A stretch of 10,783 nucleotides of DNA from an uncultured Eubacterium sp. (lineage in GTDB: Bacteria > Bacillota > Clostridia > Peptostreptococcales > Anaerovoracaceae), in the NCBI GenBank assembly GCA_905193765.1, contig CAJJPZ010000072.1, forward strand, positions 1 through 10,783. Reading direction: 5' to 3'. The notes below the pieces were generated by a model. It was not told the DNA's origin. It searched no databases and saw only the letters and a list, made by a program, of their open reading frames with translations. Shown one piece after another: positions 1-5,378 of this stretch (position 1 is the stretch's first letter; each line of letters begins with the position of its first letter). The position numbers were made by a program, and so were the translations under genes.

Positions 1-407
1 CTCTGCTTCATACCCAGAGAGTATTTTTTTACCTTTTTGTCAATTGCGTTACCCAGTCCTACGCGTTTCAGCGTGTACTCTATATCCTCTGCACCTGCTG
101 TGTTTTTTATCTTTGACAGGAACATCAGATTTTCTCTTGCAGTGTACCTCGGCAGCAGCTCCATGTTTTCTATGACTATTCCTGTATTCCCCGGGAACGA
201 GATGTCTTCATGCAGCGTCCTGCCGTTCCAGATTACCTGTCCTTCCGTCGGGACTATCAATCCTGCCAGAGCCCTCAACAGCATCGTCTTGCCTGATCCG
301 TTGGCTCCGTGAAGGCCATAGACCATGCCGTCCTCGAATTTATATGAGATATTATCCAGCACTTTGTTTTTATTTATCGTCTTACTCACGTTACGCATTT
401 CTATCAT
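1..407 (-). CDS. ABC transporter ATP-binding protein, partial (C-terminus beyond left edge)
   Basis: This is the ATPase subunit of an ABC transporter; it would sit on the inner face of the membrane and power the permeases encoded just upstream. Translating from the ATG at 407 gives MIEMRNVSKTINKNKVLDNI, a typical ABC N-terminus. The Walker A motif GANGSGKT is at residues 34-41. The ABC signature YSLGMKQ (variant of LSGGQ) is the last thing visible, at about residues 129-135, so Walker B, the D-loop and the switch histidine lie outside the window. The start is fixed by an AGGAGGA Shine-Dalgarno at 414-420, six bases upstream. The gene follows the third permease by 37 bp and is the last visible gene of the operon. 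The SLGM-type signature is common in ATPases of bacteriocin/lantibiotic immunity and drug-efflux transporters. The family is certain; the substrate is unknown. Confidence 0.95.
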   Translation of the reverse strand, partial: MIEMRNVSKTINKNKVLDNISYKFEDGMVYGLHGANGSGKTMLLRALAGLIVPTEGQVIWNGRTLHEDISFPGNTGIVIENMELLPRYTARENLMFLSKIKNTAGAEDIEYTLKRVGLGNAIDKKVKKYSLGMKQ

Positions 408-444
408 TTTCTATCCTCCTGATGATACCCTTGATCTTGTAATA

Positions 445-1155
445 TCACAAAATATCTGCATTCCTGTATCTCCTGATGCATATCCCGCACATCAGTGCAG
501 CCCCCGCCAGCATGGCGAGCTGCATGATATGCGTGTCTCCACATGTGCCGTCATATACGTCATTGGCTTTCGCAAACGCCATCCCTGGAAAAAATACACA
601 TCCGGCAATGCTGCTGTGGCTTATGCCCGGTGCCAGCAGTGAAACTACAAAATAAACATTGACTGCAGTGTTCACGGCATTCCCGCTCAGTTTTGTAACA
701 AACTCTATCATGTATCCCAGCATCACCACGTCTATGATTACAAGCCAGTATATCAGTATTATGTCTGCAATCTGACCCGGCGTGACATGATATCGGTGCT
801 CCCCTGCTATGGCATGCAGCGCCGTCATGAACAGGACCATGCCGGTCACCATCAGGACTGTCTTCAGCATCTTCTTCCGGAACAGTTGCTCCCTGCTGCA
901 ACCTCTTATCAGTATCAGTCTGCTGTATCCTCCGGAAAGTTCTCTCACTGTGCAATTGACTGTAAACAGCATGAACGGGACCGGGATATACAGGCAGAAC
1001 ACCCGGGTTATAAGTACGGTGATATTGGTTTCAGGTTCATAAACAGTCGCAAAAGGCAGCCCCGGCATATCCGACCCGTATACATTTTTCATGGCGACAA
1101 GCTGTACCACAGATGCGGCAATAAACAGAATCAATGGAACTCTGCTATCCCTCAC
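445..1155 (-). CDS. ABC-2-type permease subunit, third of three (C)
   Basis: Integral membrane protein of 236 residues with about six hydrophobic segments, and no catalytic motif. It is probably one of the membrane subunits served by the ATPase at 1-407. The loop after the second membrane segment holds a charged stretch (residues 79-99: RLILIRGCSREQLFRKK...), matching the position and pattern of a loop in the two upstream permeases. This is likely the coupling helix that contacts the ATPase. The start is a GTG at 1155, with AAGGA about ten bases upstream, inside the 3' end of the preceding gene (11-bp overlap). That implies translational coupling. The C-terminus ends in a short basic tail (IRRYRNADIL). 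Length and topology fit LanE/LanG-type immunity permeases, but overall sequence similarity is too low for me to name a family. Confidence 0.82.
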   Translation of the reverse strand: MRDSRVPLILFIAASVVQLVAMKNVYGSDMPGLPFATVYEPETNITVLITRVFCLYIPVPFMLFTVNCTVRELSGGYSRLILIRGCSREQLFRKKMLKTVLMVTGMVLFMTALHAIAGEHRYHVTPGQIADIILIYWLVIIDVVMLGYMIEFVTKLSGNAVNTAVNVYFVVSLLAPGISHSSIAGCVFFPGMAFAKANDVYDGTCGDTHIMQLAMLAGAALMCGICIRRYRNADIL

Positions 1156-1888
1156 GATCCATCACATCCTTTCGTCTCATGCCCGCCACAAGCCATACGC
1201 TCAACGCAGCATCGATCATCAGAGAAGCCAGTATGTACATCACGCCTGCAGTCAACGTCGTTTCACCCGTCATCACTCTGAAAGGGATCGTCAGAACATG
1301 GCATGGACATGCCGGCGACTGATACAGGATATACGTATACACGATATATTCAATGAAATAAATAATAACGGTGGCAACCACACTGGCTGCTCTGTGAGAT
1401 GTCCTGTTTCTGATGATATGGTATATCATCAGTCCTCTGTAATAGAAAGTGAACCCTGCGACGAGGTCAAGTACGATATACTCAGCGATCCCGCCTGATA
1501 TGAACATTCCTGTATCAGTAAATATCGCCAGTACGATGATCTTCAGCAACTCTGTTATTGCAGTAAACACAACGGTATATATCAGCAGCCTCTTTATCAT
1601 TACTGCGGTACAGCTGTCCCTGTTCCTGTATCTCACCAGCTCCCATGCATTTGCCCTCGCTCCTGCATATTCCGATGTCAAGATCACTGAAGGAATAAAC
1701 AGCAGCATACATATCACGAATCCGGTCAGCCCTCCTCCTGCAAAGTCCAGAACGGTCATCATTATACCTGCCGGAGAAGGTGCCTCACTTTTCACGAGGC
1801 TGTTTATATCTATGACCATTACCACGAAAAATACAAGGGGCATTATTGAGCCTGCCGCGATACTTTTGCACATATCACATCGTCTCAT
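1145..1888 (-). CDS. ABC-2-type permease subunit, second of three (B)
   Basis: Membrane protein of 247 residues with about six hydrophobic segments. A first membrane segment near residues 11-28 is followed by an extracellular stretch, a second segment near 55-71, and then the cytoplasmic loop at residues 81-101 (AWELVRYRNRDSCTAVMIKR). That loop is the motif shared by all three permeases here. The ATG at 1888 has GGAGG eight bases upstream (GGAGGTCCAGATATG) and overlaps the end of the first permease gene by 14 bp. Its own end overlaps the third permease by 11 bp. The tight overlaps indicate equimolar subunits of one complex. Substrate is unknown; export of, or immunity to, a peptide or small toxin is an inference from the layout. 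Confidence 0.82.
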   Translation of the reverse strand: MRRCDMCKSIAAGSIMPLVFFVVMVIDINSLVKSEAPSPAGIMMTVLDFAGGGLTGFVICMLLFIPSVILTSEYAGARANAWELVRYRNRDSCTAVMIKRLLIYTVVFTAITELLKIIVLAIFTDTGMFISGGIAEYIVLDLVAGFTFYYRGLMIYHIIRNRTSHRAASVVATVIIYFIEYIVYTYILYQSPACPCHVLTIPFRVMTGETTLTAGVMYILASLMIDAALSVWLVAGMRRKDVMDREG

Positions 1889-2645
1889 ATCTGGACCTCC
1901 AGAAAACGGATGCTGCGACGATCGCCATATATGATAGCGTCACTACAGCAAACAACGGTATCAGATCTCCTAAACCGTATTCCGAAAAGGGTTGGAAAAG
2001 AAGCATCAGCGACTTTCTTGATGCGACAGGTATGAACCACATCAGCAGCGAGACACCGTACACTATCTTTCTGTCCGGAACAGCCAGCGCTACTGCCGTT
2101 CCCACAGTGCAGATCAGAGCCGATATGAATGCCGTCACTATGGCAAAAATCAGATTGGCAATAAGCGGATGTGCATTCGATATAACATACAGTAAATTTT
2201 CAGGAGAGTCATCCGGATCGACCCCCATGAAAGTGCCACCTCTGAATACGATGCAGCACAGTACCAGATTTATCAGCATCGCTGCCAGTATCAGAGAAAA
2301 CGAACACGCAAAGCTGTTCCTCAGGTTATGTGTGACGTATCCGCGTCTGCCTGCCCTGCATGCCAGACAGTTGACCATATGTGTCTCTGCATCTTCAATA
2401 ACGGGTTCAGAAAATATGAGCAGAAGGTACAGCGGCATGAACCACATATATATCCTGTGGGTTATATGGAACGCTATCCCCGGCAGACTCTGGAACGTCG
2501 CATACATAGGATCGTACGTTTCCAGCCCGAAATGCCTGCATGTCAGCCATACCTGAAAAACCTGGATCACCGGAAGGATGATCATTACCGCTATAAAAAA
2601 AAGTTTTATTTTGTCATGTAATATACGCCAGCAATATGATTTCAT
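1875..2645 (-). CDS. ABC-2-type permease subunit, first of three (A)
   Basis: Membrane protein of 256 residues from the start chosen here, with about six hydrophobic segments. A short N-terminal helix (MKSYCWRILHDKIK) leads into the first membrane segment. After the second segment comes the loop NCLACRAGRRGYVTHNLR (residues 92-109), equivalent to the loops in the two downstream permeases. The C-terminus is SRYETM. An upstream in-frame ATG at 2732 would add 29 residues, but it has no Shine-Dalgarno and its product would run through a strong hairpin (2657-2694), so I place the start at 2645, where the N-terminus looks like its paralogs. That start also lacks an adjacent Shine-Dalgarno; the best one, AAGGAG at 2699-2704, lies on the other side of the hairpin. 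The stop overlaps the next gene by 14 bp. It is the first gene of the transporter operon. Confidence 0.8.
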   Translation of the reverse strand: MKSYCWRILHDKIKLFFIAVMIILPVIQVFQVWLTCRHFGLETYDPMYATFQSLPGIAFHITHRIYMWFMPLYLLLIFSEPVIEDAETHMVNCLACRAGRRGYVTHNLRNSFACSFSLILAAMLINLVLCCIVFRGGTFMGVDPDDSPENLLYVISNAHPLIANLIFAIVTAFISALICTVGTAVALAVPDRKIVYGVSLLMWFIPVASRKSLMLLFQPFSEYGLGDLIPLFAVVTLSYMAIVAASVFWRSRYETM

Positions 2646-2662
2646 AATTTCACTATACACAT
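2642..2662 (-). other. possible six-codon leader ORF overlapping the permease A start
   Basis: An ATG at 2662 opens a six-codon frame (MCIVKL) whose TGA overlaps the ATG of permease A as ATGA, a classic coupling arrangement. It starts inside the 3' arm of the hairpin at 2657-2694. It has no Shine-Dalgarno of its own in linear sequence. It could be chance; it is listed because it offers a way to deliver ribosomes to a start codon that otherwise lacks a binding site. Confidence 0.2.
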
Positions 2663-2694
2663 CGGAGTGGGTCCCGCAGGACCCGCTCCTGTGT
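2657..2694 (-). promoter_or_regulatory. stable hairpin in the leader of the ABC transporter operon
   Basis: The inner arms GGAGCGGGTCC and GGACCCACTCC (minus strand) enclose a four-base loop, TGCG. They pair at ten of eleven positions as RNA, with one C-A mismatch. An outer ACACA/TGTGT stem adds five pairs across a two-base bulge. The hairpin lies between the Shine-Dalgarno AAGGAG (2699-2704) and the likely ATG (2645). Removing the hairpin brings the two to about 15 bases apart. There is no T-tract, so it is not a terminator. A role in translation control is an inference. Confidence 0.45.
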
Positions 2695-2758
2695 GTTTCT
2701 CCTTGATCAATAATTATCTTTTTAAATGTCATATTATTTTAAAGTCTCTCGAGAAGTC

Positions 2759-2789
2759 TTTATATATAATAAGATGCCTTTACGGTCAG
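2759..2789 (-). promoter_or_regulatory. weak candidate promoter for the ABC transporter operon
   Basis: On the minus strand CTGACC (2784-2789) is followed after 17 bases by TATATA (2761-2766), with overlapping TATAAA (2759-2764). Each hexamer matches consensus at only four or five of six positions. Just downstream is the palindrome TCTCGAGA within AAGTCTCTCGAGAAGTCTT (2741-2759, plus strand), where AAGTCT occurs twice around CTCGAG. That could be an operator. Some promoter is needed here because the upstream unit ends at the terminator at 3424-3461, but this exact placement is uncertain. Confidence 0.3.
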
Positions 2790-2894
2790 ATAATTTCAAG
2801 GTTTGTAAAAAAAATTAAAAAATATGATTTTGCTGTCTGATTTCTCGGGTTCGGTATTCTAATAACAGATGTACGACCTTCATCAGGACCAGAT

Positions 2895-3233
2895 GGTAGA
2901 AAAACTGAATGTTTTTTGTAAAAAATCTACCATCAGCTGTGGATGCTGCGGTTCCGGCTCTATGCAGGCCTGCTGGTGCTGCTTTTTCGGGCAGCAATGG
3001 TAGAGAAATCGCGACTTTTTCTGAAAAAATCTACTCTATAGTGGATTATTACACCATGTTTTGCATTTATTCACATATACATGCAGACGCAGAGTAGGTT
3101 TTTGGATTTTTTCGGCTGATTATTCTACCATTCGGAAATTACCGCTGTGATTTTGTATGCGATCTTCAGGTTCCTGGCAGGTCAAACCATCATAAGGGTA
3201 GGTTTCTCAGAAAAAAAGCTCTGTTTTTCTACT
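2895..3233. repeat. symmetric array of four 37-bp imperfect elements
   Basis: The elements are at 2895-2931, 2999-3035, 3093-3129 and 3197-3233. Each is exactly 37 bp. In the best orientation each starts RGTAGA and ends YCTACY, and most read RGTAGAAAAA, then about six variable bases, TTTTTT, n-T-G, AAAAAA. The first two align best on the plus strand and the last two on the minus strand. By hand count, element 1 against inverted element 4 is 28/37 identical, 1 against 2 is 26/37, and inverted 3 against 2 is 21/37. Start-to-start distances are 104, 94 and 104 bp, so the array is symmetric about 3064 and close to whole helical turns. The 67-, 57- and 67-bp intervals do not resemble each other. 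I do not recognise a named family. Not a CRISPR: repeats diverge and are inverted. Confidence 0.7.
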
Positions 3234-3323
3234 CTCGGCACCCTGACACTACACCGATCACGTCCGGCGCCCTGAATAAAATCAAAAAAGGGTTCAAGGG
3301 TGAACGGATCCGGGACTCTGGCT

Positions 3324-3414
3324 CTTCAGAAACGTGCGCCACCGGGCGCGCCATGATTTGTCCGGGCAGCACAGGCGATTCCGCCACACCTTCAAAAACG
3401 TGTTCCGCCGGGCG
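3324..3414. repeat. pair of 25-bp direct repeats, 66 bp apart
   Basis: Copies at 3324-3348 and 3390-3414 match at 21 of 25 positions. The shared core is CTTCA-AAACGTG followed by CC-CCGGGCG, with R at the sixth base. They lie between the terminator of the amino acid permease and the 37-bp element array, in sequence noticeably richer in GC than its surroundings. On the minus strand both copies fall in one frame (RPAEHVFEG and RPVAHVSEE), so a decayed duplicated coding segment is possible, but there is no start site to support a gene. Confidence 0.55.
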
Positions 3415-3423
3415 TATCACAAC

Positions 3424-3461
3424 AAAACGCCGGCCTGCTATTTTAAACAGACCGGCGTTTT
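3424..3461 (-). terminator. intrinsic terminator after the amino acid permease
   Basis: The arms AAAACGCCGGCCTG (3424-3437) and CAGACCGGCGTTTT (3448-3461) form a 14-bp stem with a ten-base loop. On the minus strand the only non-Watson-Crick position is a G-U pair, and the stem runs into TTTTGTTGT. It lies about 60 bp beyond the stop at 3524. A/T runs on both sides could let it stop weak plus-strand transcription too. Confidence 0.88.
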
Positions 3462-3523
3462 CCCTTGTAGTAATTTCATATAAACAAAACTGTATTTCTA
3501 ATAATATGACTTAAAATAGTACT

Positions 3524-5026
3524 TTATTTCGTAAGATCAGGGAATGTTTCGTCGAACGTCTTTTCGTCGCTACCCAGCGCATTGATGTCACGACAGTGTC
3601 CTGTCTTAACTGTGATCACACGAACGATCATCGGTACGAAGATAGCTGCGCATGCCAGACAGAATATCGGCAGCTGTCCTTCACCGAATGCCAGCAGAAC
3701 CAGACAAGCGATCTGTGCCAGCATAGCGAACCAAGGGATCCACGCCTGACCTTTGCTTACCTTTGCTCTCAGACACTTCTCAGGATCATATCCTCTGGCC
3801 TTCAGACGTTTTCTGAATACCAGCTGTGAAATGATGATACCTACCCATGCCAGTGTACCTGTGAAGCCTGACATCGACAGCAGACTTGCATACAGACTCT
3901 CGAGGAATCCTGTCAGCTGTGATACGAGACCTACGATCAGCACTACCCACATGAATGCCAGTGTGAACAATACAGCGTTCTTAGGGTTACCGGATTTGTT
4001 TACCTTGCTCAGGAACTTAGGAGCAAGACCTTCGATGGAAAGTCCGTACATAGCTCTAACTGTTCCGTAGAAGCCAGTGTTCGCACAGCTGAATGCAGCG
4101 ATAAGTACTACGGCACTCATGATAAGTGCGAATCCGTTCAGGTCATAATATTTCAGAGCATCTGCGAATATCGGCGCCTGATCGTTACCCAGTGCAGTAG
4201 GGAATATGAGGATCAGCAGCAGGATCGGTACCATGTACAGACCTACGATACGATATGTAACACTCTTACAAGCCTTAGGAACTGATTCATCAGGATTTTC
4301 AGCTTCTGCAGCAGTCAGACCAACGATCTCTGTACCCTGGAAAGTTACCAGTACAACTACCATTGAAGTCATAACGATTCCCATTCCGTTAGGGAACAGC
4401 TGCTCACCAAAGCTCATATCTGCATTTCCGAAGTTTACTGTAGCTCCCAGGAATCCGTCGCTGCCCCAGAGGCCAACCCAGATACCGAAAGCAAGTATAA
4501 TGAATAAAATAATAACGCATACTTTTGTGATTGCCAGACCTGATTCGATCTTTGCGAAGATATCTACTGCGCAAAGGTTGATTATTGTCAGCGCAAGCAG
4601 AGCACCTACTGCAAACGCAACATACGCAGTCCCACTTTTCGCTCCTGTCAGTGACTGAAGAACTGTTGCCACAGCTATAGCCTCTGAAGGGCAGTAGCAA
4701 ACCCAGTTGAACCAGAATGCCCAGCCGAATCCTGTGGACACTGTAGGTCCTATAAACTCACTGGTATATGCAACGAATGAACCTTTTCTCGGTAAGTTGA
4801 CAAGTAATTCAGCATAAGAAATCATAAGGCCGTATACTATAACGCCAACTACCGCGAATGCGATGAATACTGCCGGACCCATGTCTCCGATACAAAGACC
4901 CAGCCCTAAGAAATAACATGATCCGATTACGCCACCCAGACCTATGAACGCAACCTGCCAGCCCTTAATACCACGTTTAAGTTCCTGGCTTTCCTGCTGT
5001 GCTACAGCATTTTTTTCTTCTGACAT
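3524..5026 (-). CDS. APC-superfamily amino acid permease (AAT type)
   Basis: A 500-residue cytoplasmic-membrane carrier with about 12 membrane segments, expected to import an amino acid by proton or cation symport. The first segment carries the APC motif GGVIGSCYFLG (residues 31-41). The segment 3 region reads KGSFVAYTSEFIGPTVSTGF (81-100), and the AAT-family signature FQGTEIVGLTAAEAENP is at 229-245. These place it with lysine-, GABA- or S-methylmethionine-type permeases; the exact substrate cannot be read from sequence. Length is normal for the family. The ATG at 5026 is set by an AAGGAGG Shine-Dalgarno at 5032-5038. It is a single-gene unit with its own promoter (5142-5170), a foldable leader and a terminator at 3424-3461. 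Confidence 0.92.
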   Translation of the reverse strand: MSEEKNAVAQQESQELKRGIKGWQVAFIGLGGVIGSCYFLGLGLCIGDMGPAVFIAFAVVGVIVYGLMISYAELLVNLPRKGSFVAYTSEFIGPTVSTGFGWAFWFNWVCYCPSEAIAVATVLQSLTGAKSGTAYVAFAVGALLALTIINLCAVDIFAKIESGLAITKVCVIILFIILAFGIWVGLWGSDGFLGATVNFGNADMSFGEQLFPNGMGIVMTSMVVVLVTFQGTEIVGLTAAEAENPDESVPKACKSVTYRIVGLYMVPILLLILIFPTALGNDQAPIFADALKYYDLNGFALIMSAVVLIAAFSCANTGFYGTVRAMYGLSIEGLAPKFLSKVNKSGNPKNAVLFTLAFMWVVLIVGLVSQLTGFLESLYASLLSMSGFTGTLAWVGIIISQLVFRKRLKARGYDPEKCLRAKVSKGQAWIPWFAMLAQIACLVLLAFGEGQLPIFCLACAAIFVPMIVRVITVKTGHCRDINALGSDEKTFDETFPDLTK

Positions 5027-5045
5027 ATTTGCCTCCTTCTCACAT

Positions 5046-5134
5046 ATCTAATTTATATGATTAGATTTGTCCATTAGCGGGCAAACGCTTTCCCAAGGGC
5101 AGAAAGCAATTATGGAATACCTTTTTCTAATGGA
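5046..5134 (-). promoter_or_regulatory. structured 5' leader of the amino acid permease (candidate cis-regulatory RNA)
   Basis: The leader between promoter and start is about 110 bases. TCCATTAG (plus strand 5070-5077) is perfectly complementary to CTAATGGA (5127-5134), giving an 8-bp stem that closes a 49-base domain. That domain contains an internal GCTTTC/GAAAGC hairpin with a C/G-rich loop. Just before the Shine-Dalgarno a second hairpin, ATCTAAT/ATTAGAT (5046-5052 with 5060-5066), uses the same CTAAT/ATTAG complement, so the two stems could exchange partners. I see no match to lysine, glycine, glutamine or T-box consensus elements that I can recall. There is no T-tract after either stem, so any control would more likely act on translation or mRNA stability. 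Confidence 0.4.
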
Positions 5135-5141
5135 TGCTTCT

Positions 5142-5170
5142 ATTTTTTCACACTTGATTCAATATGTCAA
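5142..5170 (-). promoter_or_regulatory. promoter of the amino acid permease
   Basis: A perfect -35 TTGACA (5165-5170) is followed by a 17-base spacer and -10 AAAAAT (5142-5147, 4 of 6), with an extended TGn directly before the -10. Transcription would start near 5135, at the base of the leader stem. Confidence 0.65.
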
Positions 5171-5202
5171 TATTTCTGAGATTTTTCTCATTTCTGAGCA
5201 TT
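5170..5202 (-). promoter_or_regulatory. two tandem CodY-box-like sequences upstream of the permease promoter
   Basis: Minus-strand AAATCTCAGAAATAT (5170-5184) matches the CodY consensus AATTTTCWGAAAATT at 11 of 15 positions. AATGCTCAGAAATGA (5188-5202) matches at 10 of 15. Both share CTCAGAAAT and start 18 bp apart, and the first abuts the -35. Amino acid permeases are classic CodY targets in Firmicutes, but the A/T-rich background makes chance matches easy. Confidence 0.35.
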
Positions 5203-5272
5203 TCACGTCTTATTATTACAAAAAACGACACAAATCATGTTGTTTTAACAACTTTTTGACGAGTTTGCGCAA

Positions 5273-5308
5273 AAAATCCCCCTGATCACAGATTTTCAGG
5301 GGGATTTT
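5273..5308 (-). terminator. intrinsic terminator after the polyamine/amino acid carrier
   Basis: AAAATCCCCCTGA (5273-5285) pairs perfectly with TCAGGGGGATTTT (5296-5308) around a ten-base loop. On the minus strand the stem leads into TTTTTT and lies 70 bp past the stop at 5379. It isolates this unit from the next permease, whose promoter starts about 100 bp further on. Confidence 0.92.
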
Positions 5309-5378
5309 GTTCTAATGAACGGTCATTTTTCGCAATTTTCGTTCTGCCGTCTCACAAATGAAACACTTTTGCAGTCAT

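Larger units (their letters stand above)
2733..3523. other. long intergenic region without a convincing gene
   Basis: This 791-bp gap separates the amino acid permease from the ABC operon. Reading frames of about 60 codons occur on both strands, but none has a Shine-Dalgarno, a recognisable domain or a stable codon pattern, and the frame at 3229-3420 (minus) runs into a repeat element for its stop. From right to left the gap holds a terminator (3424-3461), a pair of 25-bp direct repeats (3324-3414), four 37-bp elements (2895-3233), an A/T-rich stretch (2791-2830) and the candidate promoter of the ABC operon. Confidence 0.7.

Noticed and set aside
1846..2556. Plus-strand frame of 236 codons opposite permease A
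   Set aside because: It has no ribosome binding site, and its translation lacks the coherent hydrophobic segments of the minus-strand permease.
2664..2689. T-box antiterminator or intrinsic terminator at the GGGTCC/GGACCC hairpin
   Set aside because: There is no T-tract after the stem on either strand, no GGTGG-type T-box core and no specifier-loop structure upstream.
2815..3097. Two overlapping frames of 60-62 codons (2815-2997 minus, 2909-3097 plus) as small proteins
   Set aside because: They run through the repeat elements on opposite strands, lack Shine-Dalgarno sites, and show no recognisable domain.
2895..3233. CRISPR array
   Set aside because: The four repeats are only about 57-76% identical, two are inverted relative to the others, intervals are 57-67 bp, and no cas gene is present.
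3229..3420. 63-codon minus-strand frame as a gene
   Set aside because: It has no Shine-Dalgarno, starts inside the first direct repeat's neighbourhood just after a terminator, and gets its stop codon from repeat element 4. It may be a remnant but cannot be supported as a gene.
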